Origin: Anaerolineales bacterium
GTDB taxonomy: Bacteria; Chloroflexota; Anaerolineae; Anaerolineales; Villigracilaceae
Direction of reading: 5' to 3'
Assembly (NCBI GenBank): GCA_016928525.1
Contig: JAFGKO010000293.1
Span: 1 to 21,407 of the forward strand
DNA length: 21,407 bases
The position numbers and the translations under genes were made by a program. Under the pieces are notes generated by a model. The model saw only the letters and a program-made list of their open reading frames with translations, was not told the origin of the DNA and did not search any database. Positions 16,301-21,407 of the stretch are shown here, piece after piece (positions within the stretch are counted from its first letter, which is position 1; each line of letters begins with the position of its first letter).

Positions 16301-16540
16301 GCTTCAAGCCTGGACCCTGAACCTGCTCTCCGCTATCTCGAAAAAGCCTTTCCTGTGGATAATCTCAACGAAGAGTTGTACCGTTATGCCATGCAAGCTT
16401 ACACTACAATGGGGAATCGCGCGGGGCTGGTTAGAATCTTCCAGGAATTGAAACGGGTCTTATCAACCGAATTAGAGATTGAACCATCCCTGGCCACAGT
16501 ATCCCTGTACCAAACCCTGCTCAAAAAATTCCGGGTGTAG
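13310..16540 (+). CDS. MalT-like ATPase/TPR regulator with C-terminal SARP (wHTH-BTAD) module
   Basis: The protein has 1076 residues. It opens like MalT-family STAND ATPases (LLHTKFLVPRPTPDLLPRPHL), with Walker A SAPAGYGKTT at 42-51 and Walker B LLVLEDYH at 138-145. The ATPase region is followed by a winged-helix linker and about 400 residues of TPRs. The normal LuxR-type HTH of MalT is absent. Instead the C-terminus, from about 832, is an OmpR-like winged helix (VDCLGAFHVSVGG, then KARDLLAYFV and FDAIWGE), followed by BTAD (YLEKAFPVDNLNEELYRYAM and LSTELEIEPS). This is the reverse domain order of the regulator at 2878. It is probably an ATP- and ligand-controlled activator. It is divergent from the importer operon, its likeliest target. 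The start matches family N-termini, has no SD, and is probably leaderless. Confidence 0.9.
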   Translation: MKPSILLHTKFLVPRPTPDLLPRPHLVEWLENQMDRRLILISAPAGYGKTTILADFLNASDRPFAWYQLDANDSDPTVFLTYLIEALRRMKDAPVSITNALGQTAQSLLDSPDSSISPQRVLTVLINELTEQLEDIWLLVLEDYHYVTNPVIHQLVDFLLENAPSSLRLIISTRADPPIALARLRARGLLAELRSPSLRFRDEEVTTWLERNLPDLSSENLNLLHEKTEGWVAALQIMRSSLSGRDAKSMNEVLAGLSGTQQFIFEYLAEEVFRRLPDETQNFLLRTSILSQMDAAACNAVAEIQDSQSMLQRLERQNLFLTSLDPNRCWYRYHYLFRDFLYSRLQREGIEYVKNLEWVAGAHYEKQGELEIAYTHYLAAQEYESAAQVVLVFAADFVERGRIEILHRYLNALPVEVMRANPELLLQHGNAHWRLGQAGLAIAAFEDARSAFSEKGNSGGVCRALTRLAEVNRAQGHYRQAQHLATEALSFASEDDHAVRAEALLALAKSTGFLSGMDQGRSLAEQAVEESRKASDKLSSLARANYLQSLGQICWWHGDPQATVRYCQEALQLAPEGLSPIAAQAYVSMTTPYLYWRELDKALQYAERGLEIAQTLHLKELLPSAYTALGNVLTRLGETARAETCLRQAMDIGQQLGLASYEQMMATGFLAYNLCGQGRVEEARQLTEGVLWSYTGNPDTYEAYVCRSVLADVTLESNQLDKAEALYGELVEVGERRQFRIPLAMVYFGLAYIHLETERFESGLEFARKALHLIEAAKVFQLFLDQGDRSRVVSQALIDGGEQSPFLERVLENLPAERSAARVSTVDEHTISVDCLGAFHVSVGGNEISQERWVSAKARDLLAYFVTFRGERIPAERVFDAIWGEKGSSRTAFHTALSRLRNALRAGENAYRFIYVETGEYWLDATRFRIDIDEFDTALAKARSTTNRVTAIHWYQNAVEFYRGEYLQNLYYEWVFPERRRLTQAYLGALQEIIAHFASSLDPEPALRYLEKAFPVDNLNEELYRYAMQAYTTMGNRAGLVRIFQELKRVLSTELEIEPSLATVSLYQTLLKKFRV

Positions 16541-16558
16541 ATGCCATATTCCAAAAGC

Positions 16559-16616
16559 AAATGTCGCCCAAATGTCGTGAGCACGACATGGTCAATTCAG
16601 GAGAAATCCCTATAAT
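16559..16616 (+). promoter_or_regulatory. Promoter with palindromic operator for the HTH-DUF4870 gene
   Basis: TATAAT at 16611-16616 is a consensus -10. The -35 area (about 16588-16594) overlaps the right arm of the perfect 8-bp palindrome ATGTCGTG-AG-CACGACAT (16572-16589). The left arm is also echoed by a direct copy of AAATGTCG 11 bp upstream (16559-16566 and 16570-16577). A repressor bound here would block polymerase. The HTH product of the gene is the obvious candidate, but that is inference. Confidence 0.6.
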
Positions 16617-16644
16617 GGTGGCTGAAACCTGAAAGGAGACAGCG

Positions 16645-17235
16645 ATGAGGCAACCCGACCTTGGACTGAAAGTCAACGAACTGCGCCAGCAAAAGGGAAT
16701 GACCCAGGAGCAACTGGCAGAAAAATGCAAGGTCAGCCCGCGCACCATCCAGCGCATCGAAAGCGGGGAGGTGGACCCGCGCGCCTACACCCTGCAATGC
16801 CTGAGCGAGGCCCTCGAATTCGACTTCATGGAGGACAACACGGGCAACGAAAATCTCTGGCTGACAATTTTGCACTTGAGCAGCGCGGTCCCATTGCTGG
16901 TTGTTCCGCTGCTGCTCTGGTCCTGGAAGAAAACGCAGAGTTACAAAATCGACAAACAGGGGCGCGAGGTGCTGAACTTCCAGATCACGATGATGCTGCT
17001 CTTGTTTTTGGGCGGCTTCCTGCTCATGCTCCTCCCGGTCATTCTGATTACACTGGGAAACGCGCAGGTCGACCTGGGGATAAATTTAGGGCTGCTCGAA
17101 ATCATGCTGTTGTGCGGACCCACACCCATGATCCTCGTTGGACTGTTCGGCGCTTACCAGGGCGTGCTCAATGCCGCCCGGGCTTTGGCAGATAAACCGA
17201 TACACTACCCGCTGAGTATCCCCTTCGTCAGATAA
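16645..17235 (+). CDS. XRE-family HTH protein fused to DUF4870 membrane domain
   Basis: The protein has 196 residues. Residues 8-62 form a Cro/CI-type helix-turn-helix (LKVNELRQQKGMTQEQLAEK, then VSPRTIQRIESGEVDPR). From about 71, three hydrophobic segments (71-93, 113-138 and 146-172) and the GREVLNFQIT signature (107-116) identify a DUF4870 domain. The combination suggests a membrane-tethered DNA-binding protein. Its signal is unknown. The SD AAAGGAG is about 7 nt before the ATG. A palindromic operator overlaps its promoter, consistent with autoregulation. It ends 12 bp from the convergent MFS gene, with no terminator visible between them. Confidence 0.85.
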   Translation: MRQPDLGLKVNELRQQKGMTQEQLAEKCKVSPRTIQRIESGEVDPRAYTLQCLSEALEFDFMEDNTGNENLWLTILHLSSAVPLLVVPLLLWSWKKTQSYKIDKQGREVLNFQITMMLLLFLGGFLLMLLPVILITLGNAQVDLGINLGLLEIMLLCGPTPMILVGLFGAYQGVLNAARALADKPIHYPLSIPFVR

Positions 17236-17247
17236 TTCCGAATTGGC

Positions 17248-18519
17248 TCAAGTCGTCCGTAGTGCAGGCACATCCAGCGTTTTCAGGTTCCGCATCTCCG
17301 GCCAAAACTTTGCCACTGTCAATACCACCAGGATCGTTCCTATCCCGCCCCCCACCACGGCAATGATCGGGCCAAAAAGCGACGCAGCCATACCCGATTC
17401 GAATGCGCCCAATTCGTTGGATGTGCCAATGAAAATGCTGTTGACCGCGGCCGTACGTCCGCGCATTTCATCGGGTGTGAACGTCAAAAGAAGCGTAGCG
17501 CGAATGATGACACTGATATTGTCCAACGCGCCTAGCAGGGTAAGCATGGCTACCGACAGCAGGAAATTCGTCGAAAGCCCGAAGACGATTGTGGCAATCC
17601 CAAACCCGGCCACGGCCAACAGCAAGGTCTTCCCGGCGCGTTGGAAGGGTGGCAAGTGCGCCACGGCAAAAGCCATGATAAGCGCGCCAACGGATGGCGC
17701 CGCGCGCATGATACCCAATCCCTGCGGCCCCACCTTAAGGATGTCGGTTGCGTAGATGGGAAGTAGAGCCACAGCCCCACCAAACAAGACCGCGAACATG
17801 TCCAGCGTAATGGCTGCCAGGATAACCTGCGTGCCTTTGATAAAGCGGAAACCTTCCTTGAGCGAATCCAGCGTGGCAGCCTTGCGCGAAAGCGCCAGCG
17901 GACGTCCCTTGATCAGGCTGAGCAAGACCAGGAAAGTAAAAGCGGCAACCGCATCGAACACATAAATGACCGTGACATTGTTCCAAAGCGCCACGATCAC
18001 GCCCGCAGCAGCCGGACCGGCAATGGAAGCCAACTGCCAGGCGCTGCTGCTCCAGGTGGCTGCGCTGGCAAACAACTCCGGCGGGACGGCTTCTGGCACT
18101 AGCGTGGAAGCAGCCGGGTCGTTGAAGGCGCGTGCGATCCCGATCCCCAGCAAACAGGCATAGATCAAGACGAGCGGGCCTTGAGAGTATGAGAGTAATC
18201 CCAGCCCGAGCGCACACAGCGCAAACGCAGCCTGTGTAAGGCGTACGATTTTCCTGCGGTTGTGCTGATCGGCCACGTGCCCGGCGGGCAAGGACAGCAG
18301 AATAACCGGCACTACCTGCACCAGTCCGACCATCCCCAAGGCAAAGGCGCTGCGCGTGCGCAGCCACAATTCCCAGGCAATGGCAAAGGTCAGCATTTCA
18401 TTGCCGAACGAAGTAATAAAGCGACCTGTCAGCAGCAGGCGAAAATCCCGTGAACGCAGCGCTTTGTAGGGGTCGTGGTGCGCGTTCGTAGTGGAAGCAG
18501 ATGGACTTTCTGTTGTCAT
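17248..18519 (-). CDS. MFS transporter, MFS_3/EntS-like exporter
   Basis: The protein has 423 residues with about 12 hydrophobic helices. The N-terminus reads YKALRSRDFRLLLTGRFITSFGNEM (split across residues 18-42), the usual opening of MFS_3 exporters. Motif A is in the loop after helix 2 (LPAGHVADQHNRRKIVRL, about 77-94). Relatives export siderophores, macrolides or other small molecules by proton antiport. The cargo here is unknown. The ATG at 18519 has no convincing SD (the leader ends GGCTAAAAAA). A consensus -10 lies on the minus strand at 18564-18569. It is divergent from the methyltransferase gene. No gene partner indicates a specific substrate. Confidence 0.87.
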   Translation of the reverse strand: MTTESPSASTTNAHHDPYKALRSRDFRLLLTGRFITSFGNEMLTFAIAWELWLRTRSAFALGMVGLVQVVPVILLSLPAGHVADQHNRRKIVRLTQAAFALCALGLGLLSYSQGPLVLIYACLLGIGIARAFNDPAASTLVPEAVPPELFASAATWSSSAWQLASIAGPAAAGVIVALWNNVTVIYVFDAVAAFTFLVLLSLIKGRPLALSRKAATLDSLKEGFRFIKGTQVILAAITLDMFAVLFGGAVALLPIYATDILKVGPQGLGIMRAAPSVGALIMAFAVAHLPPFQRAGKTLLLAVAGFGIATIVFGLSTNFLLSVAMLTLLGALDNISVIIRATLLLTFTPDEMRGRTAAVNSIFIGTSNELGAFESGMAASLFGPIIAVVGGGIGTILVVLTVAKFWPEMRNLKTLDVPALRTT

Positions 18520-18563
18520 TTTTTTAGCCGGGAGCTTTCCGGTTAGAATAGAACGAAGATGGG

Positions 18564-18592
18564 ATTATACTTCTCTTGCGCACCGTCCCGAA
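18564..18592 (-). promoter_or_regulatory. Candidate promoter of the MFS gene
   Basis: Read on the minus strand, TATAAT (18564-18569) has TTCGGG 17 bp upstream as a poor -35. Transcription would start near 18557, about 38 nt before the ATG. Support comes mainly from the perfect -10 in a divergent intergenic region. Confidence 0.45.
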
Positions 18593-18618
18593 GGGTTCCC
18601 ACGCTTCAAACCTGCATC

Positions 18619-18647
18619 CTGACCAAACCTTTGGGACGTTCTATAAT
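18619..18647 (+). promoter_or_regulatory. Promoter of the UbiG-like methyltransferase gene
   Basis: CTGACC (18619-18624), 17 bp spacer, TATAAT (18642-18647). The -10 is perfect and the -35 keeps the TGAC core. Transcription would start around 18654, leaving a leader of about 135 nt before the ATG at 18789. Confidence 0.65.
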
Positions 18648-18660
18648 ACCCACGGTCACA

Positions 18661-18738
18661 AATTGCGCTTTCCCACTCGTGAAAGAGCGCAATTCCCTGG
18701 CACCGCCCGCTCACCCCGCACAGTTCGTTCGTGCGGGG
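18661..18738 (+). other. Structured 5' leader of the methyltransferase mRNA (two hairpins)
   Basis: Hairpin 1 pairs AATTGCGC-TTTC (18661-18672) with GAAA-GA-GCGCAATT (18681-18694), with a 2-nt bulge. Hairpin 2 pairs CCCCGCAC (18714-18721) with GTGCGGGG (18731-18738) around a 9-nt loop. Both fall within the predicted leader and neither is followed by a U-run, so they are not plain terminators. They may form a cis-regulatory RNA. No known riboswitch class is recognised. Confidence 0.45.
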
Positions 18739-18788
18739 CAGGTGGCAGGTGTGTGACCGCCCTGGGTGTACATAAACAGGATGATTCC

Positions 18789-19571
18789 ATGCCCCCAACC
18801 ATCAACAACCACATGTATAACGAATTCGCCGATTCCTGGTGGGACGAGAACGGTACGTTGCACCTGCTCAAGGTCATGGTCAACCCCTGGCGCGTGCCCT
18901 ATTTCGAGGAAGCGATGACCAGGCACTTCGGCATGGACTTGGGCCCTGTGCGCCTGCTGGACATCGGTTGTGGCGGCGGTGTGCTGGCGGAAGAATTCGC
19001 CAGGCTAGGTTGCCAGGTGACAGGCATCGACATTTCGGACGAGTCTCTTGCTGTGGCGCGCGCTCACGCCCGGGCCGAGGGCCTTTCCATCGATTACCAG
19101 AGCGGGTCGGCGACTCAGTTATCATTTAACGGGAGCTGTTTCGAGGTCGTCAGTTGCTGCGATGCGCTGGAACACATCCCTGAGTGGGAGCAGGTCATCG
19201 CCGAAGTCGGGCGTGTGCTCAAACCGGGCGGTCTGTTCCTGTTCGATACCATCAACCGCACCCCAAAAAGCAAATCGACTTTTATTTTCGGCTTGCAGGA
19301 GTGGTCGTTCACCAAGCTCTTCCCCCCGGATGCCCATGTCTGGGAGATGTTCATCACCCCCGATGAGTTGGCCAATGCACTCGAGCAGCACGGCATGGGC
19401 GTGAAGGGTTTGAGCGGCGGGGCTATCGCCAGAAATCCGCTATCGACTTTGCAAGAAGTGCGCCGCCACAAGCGCGGGAAGACCACTGTGGCGGAATTGG
19501 GGCAACGCCTGGAGCTAAGGCACGACCCGGACCTCTCGCTCAATTATCTGGGGTATGCGCGGAAAGACTAG
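18789..19571 (+). CDS. ubiG: UbiG-like SAM-dependent O-methyltransferase
   Basis: The protein has 260 residues and the class I methyltransferase fold. The N-terminal YNEFADSWWDENGTLHLLK (10-28) and NPWRVPYF (32-39) match the UbiG opening. SAM motif I is LLDIGCGGG (56-64), the acidic strand-2 end is GIDIS with D81, the later motif is CCDALEHIPEW (123-133), and LKPGG leads to FDTINRT (152-158), a UbiG trait. UbiG methylates quinone precursors. Chloroflexota are usually regarded as menaquinone users, so the real substrate may be another phenol or carboxylate, and the symbol is a family label. The ATG at 18789 is chosen over an in-frame codon at 18576. It has AGGA 7 nt upstream, follows the promoter and leader, and begins where homology begins. 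Its stop shares CTAG with the convergent acetyltransferase stop. Confidence 0.82.
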   Translation: MPPTINNHMYNEFADSWWDENGTLHLLKVMVNPWRVPYFEEAMTRHFGMDLGPVRLLDIGCGGGVLAEEFARLGCQVTGIDISDESLAVARAHARAEGLSIDYQSGSATQLSFNGSCFEVVSCCDALEHIPEWEQVIAEVGRVLKPGGLFLFDTINRTPKSKSTFIFGLQEWSFTKLFPPDAHVWEMFITPDELANALEQHGMGVKGLSGGAIARNPLSTLQEVRRHKRGKTTVAELGQRLELRHDPDLSLNYLGYARKD

Positions 19572-20614
19572 GGCCCCGCAATGCAATAAATCAAGCGCTC
19601 AGATTCCAACAACGTAGGCGCACGCACCAGGTAACGCGCTTTGAACATCGGCAGCCAGAAAGGGATCTGGAACACATCGGCCAGGCGGTCACGTGGGTCA
19701 TAAGCAACGCCCAGACAATTGCCCTGCTTGCGCAGGTTGTAACGCAGCGAACCCCAGAGATAGCGCGCAGCCTCCAATTCTCCCTCATGGAACCAGAACT
19801 GTCTCACGGTTAATGCATCTAAAATGCCTGACGAAGGCAATATACCCAACCAGGCGCCCAGTCGCCGGACAACCCAGGGCGCACGCGCAAGGCGCATGCG
19901 GACCAGTTTCGTCCGGTCCGACAGGCTCAACCCGGCTACAGCTTGCCCGCCTCGTACCGCGACGTAAAGCTGGTTCGGTTTGACCCCGGCCACTTCCCGG
20001 TCCAGAAATTCTTCCAGTGTATCGACGCTGACCGGGCTCCACAGGTCGTGCTCACGATAAAAGGCGTTCATCCCCCCAACAATGGCAGGTAGCTCACTTC
20101 TTTCTGCCAGGCGAACTTCCAAATCAGGGATTGCAGCGGGCGGATGTTTCCGCATCGGCACAACACCGCCTTGGATCGGTTTTGTAGCACGAAATCCAAG
20201 TTGATCCGCCAACTTCAAGCTGACGTTGCCCGCCATGATCGCGCCGTAGAGCACTGTATCTGACAGCAGCAGACCAGTGATGTATTCCAGGGCCCAGTCC
20301 GAGAGCTCACGCGCGATACCCTGCCGGCGATAATCCGGGTGGACACGCAAATGGGAAACGTAAACTCCCGGCACCTCCTGCCCGGCGTATTGCACCCAGC
20401 GTACTTCGCCGAAGACCATCCCAACGATCTTGTCTTCTTGCTCCGCAACTACGCCATGAAATTCCTCCGCCAGCCCGCGATGAACGGCCAGCAGATCAGC
20501 CTGGTATTCGTCGGTAAAGCCGATGCCGCCAGCGTCCGCGGTGGCGGCAATGAGGTCTTCCAAGGCTTGGCTGTCTTTTGGGGTAATGAGGCGGTATTCG
20601 GCAGGTTCTGGCAT
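19568..20614 (-). CDS. GNAT-family N-acetyltransferase, two-domain
   Basis: The protein has 348 residues. The N-terminal half is a GNAT domain: sheet residues near 53-72 (FHGVVAEQEDKIVGMVFGE), then VYVSHLRVHPDYRRQGIA (84-101), in which R96-x-Q-G-x-A is the acetyl-CoA pyrophosphate-binding loop. The NVSLKLADQLGF stretch is the usual closing helix. The C-terminal half begins like a second GNAT repeat (VRLAERSELPAIVGGMNAFY) but lacks a clear acetyl-CoA loop, so it probably serves in substrate binding. The acceptor substrate is unknown. An AAGGGA SD stands before the ATG, and a partial -10 (TAGAAT, minus strand 20640-20645) lies upstream. It converges with the methyltransferase gene, overlapping by 4 bp at the stops. 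Confidence 0.85.
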   Translation of the reverse strand: MPEPAEYRLITPKDSQALEDLIAATADAGGIGFTDEYQADLLAVHRGLAEEFHGVVAEQEDKIVGMVFGEVRWVQYAGQEVPGVYVSHLRVHPDYRRQGIARELSDWALEYITGLLLSDTVLYGAIMAGNVSLKLADQLGFRATKPIQGGVVPMRKHPPAAIPDLEVRLAERSELPAIVGGMNAFYREHDLWSPVSVDTLEEFLDREVAGVKPNQLYVAVRGGQAVAGLSLSDRTKLVRMRLARAPWVVRRLGAWLGILPSSGILDALTVRQFWFHEGELEAARYLWGSLRYNLRKQGNCLGVAYDPRDRLADVFQIPFWLPMFKARYLVRAPTLLESERLIYCIAGP

Positions 20615-20663
20615 CTTTGCATCCCTTCTTTATGAAATGATTCTACCAGATGCCTCTTCTATG

Positions 20664-20696
20664 CGCTCTTCCAGGGTCTGAGACCCTGGAAGAGCG
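20664..20696. repeat. Long perfect palindrome between hydrolase and acetyltransferase genes
   Basis: CGCTCTTCCAGGGTCT (20664-20679) and its exact complement (20681-20696) are separated by a single base. It begins 11 bp after the hydrolase stop. There is no U-run on either strand, so it may slow or trim the transcript rather than terminate it. AGGGTCT-AGACCCT palindromes are frequent interspersed repeats in this kind of genome. Confidence 0.65.
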
Positions 20697-20706
20697 TAAG
20701 ATTGAC

Positions 20707-21407
20707 TTACTTCAAATACTGATCAAAGAAAGCAATCGTGCGGTCCATCGCAGTGGTGAAGTAATTGGAAATGTTGTGGTTATCCCCCTCGTAAGTGTAC
20801 AGGTCGGCAATGCCGCCCACCGCGCGGACTTCCTCCGCCAGGCGGATGGAAAAGGCCAGGGGCACGTCTTCGTCGTCCGTGCCATGGTGCAGTTGCAGGG
20901 GTCCGGAGAGATCGCTGACATAGGTATTGGCTGAGACAGCCGCCCAGAAGTCCGGGTTCTGCTCGGGCGTACCATATCGTTCGATCCAACTTGTCCGCCA
21001 GCCCCTGCCGCGCGAACTGGGCGAGGGGGTAAAGGAACCGGTGCGTCGCCAGTTATAGATCAGGTCAGGATAGGAAGCCACCACGCCGGCCCAGATGACC
21101 GCCACTTTGACGTCATCGGTAATAACCATACTGCGCAGGGTCAGGTAGCCGCCCATAGAATGCCCCCACATGCCGATCTTCTCAGGATTGACCTGCGGGT
21201 GTCGCTTGAGCGAAGCGACCGCATTGAGCACGTCGATGGTGTAACCGGGACTGCCATAAGCGCCTGTGGCTTCCCCCTGCGAACGGTCATGACCGCGATA
21301 GTCGATGCGGTAGACGATATAGCCGGAGCTGGCGAGGCGGTCCACATAGGCGATGTAGCGCTCGGTGGTGCGGTAGACATCCGGCGGGATGTAGCCATGA
21401 TTGAAGA
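20707..21407 (-). CDS. Alpha/beta hydrolase, S9 peptidase/dienelactone hydrolase type (5' truncated)
   Basis: This is the C-terminal 233 residues. The gene continues beyond the right edge. The visible part starts FNHGYIPPDVYRTTERY, a strand and loop typical of secreted or cytosolic hydrolases of this family, then VYRIDYRGHDRSQGEA. The nucleophile elbow is WGHSMGGYL (Ser in GHSMGG), the acid is probably Asp in LHHGTDDEDVP, and the catalytic His is in EGDNHNI. It should hydrolyse an ester or peptide bond, and the substrate is unknown. A Pro/Ser/Arg-rich loop (SFTPSPSSRGRG) follows YNWRRT in the cap region. An internal GTG at 21345 is not the start, because the reading frame and homology extend upstream of it. 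It ends with TAA at 20707 and is followed by a long palindrome. Confidence 0.87.
   Translation of the reverse strand, partial: FNHGYIPPDVYRTTERYIAYVDRLASSGYIVYRIDYRGHDRSQGEATGAYGSPGYTIDVLNAVASLKRHPQVNPEKIGMWGHSMGGYLTLRSMVITDDVKVAVIWAGVVASYPDLIYNWRRTGSFTPSPSSRGRGWRTSWIERYGTPEQNPDFWAAVSANTYVSDLSGPLQLHHGTDDEDVPLAFSIRLAEEVRAVGGIADLYTYEGDNHNISNYFTTAMDRTIAFFDQYLK

Noticed and set aside
18576..18788. In-frame N-terminal extension of the methyltransferase
   Set aside because: It would start before the predicted promoter and read through both leader hairpins. Homology and a usable SD begin at 18789.
20999..21046. Pro/Ser/Arg-rich stretch in the hydrolase as a possible inserted palindromic repeat
   Set aside because: The DNA is G/C-rich but not a clear palindrome, and loops here vary in length and are proline-rich in relatives, so an insertion cannot be supported.

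Overview
The window looks like chromosomal DNA from an uncultured or lightly studied Chloroflexota bacterium (Anaerolineae or Caldilineae type). This is inferred from gene content only. It carries very large SARP/AfsR-like and MalT-like regulators with BTAD and TPR regions. It also has a peptide-transport lipoprotein with a Thr/Glu/Ala/Pro linker, an operon of dpp/opp type, and several interspersed palindromic repeats. No rRNA, tRNA, CRISPR array, transposase or phage gene was seen.

Region 1 (1-2640, all minus strand). A small catabolic-looking set comprises a truncated FAD-dependent monooxygenase of CzcO/FMO type, two tiny ORFs chained to it by ATGA overlaps, a dimeric alpha/beta-barrel (ABM-like) protein and an SRPBCC protein. 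A strong intrinsic terminator separates these from an upstream membrane-anchored protein built of short internal repeats.

Region 2 (2641-16540). A peptide-importer operon on the minus strand runs substrate-binding lipoprotein, two permeases, two ATPases, then a nitrilase-family amidase. It is flanked by two giant plus-strand regulators with mirror-image layouts. The upstream one (2878-6477) has the DNA-binding/BTAD module at its N-terminus, followed by an AAA-type ATPase and TPRs. The other (13310-16540) begins with a MalT-like ATPase and TPRs and ends in the DNA-binding/BTAD module. The importer promoter carries two 9-bp direct repeats with an 11-bp period ending exactly 8 bp before a -10 box, which is the geometry known for SARP operators in Streptomyces. 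The simplest reading is that one or both regulators control the importer. The second regulator appears to be transcribed as a leaderless mRNA.

Region 3 (16541-21407). This holds an XRE-type HTH protein with a DUF4870 membrane domain behind a palindromic operator, an MFS exporter, a UbiG-like methyltransferase preceded by a structured leader, a two-domain GNAT acetyltransferase, and the 3' part of an alpha/beta hydrolase (S9/DLH type) that runs off the window.

The features that most deserve follow-up are the SARP-like operator between the two regulators, a 32-bp near-identical copy of the first regulator's start region stranded about 1 kb upstream, the chain of ATGA-overlapping micro-ORFs, and a mobile-type palindrome translated inside the start of a transporter ATPase gene.
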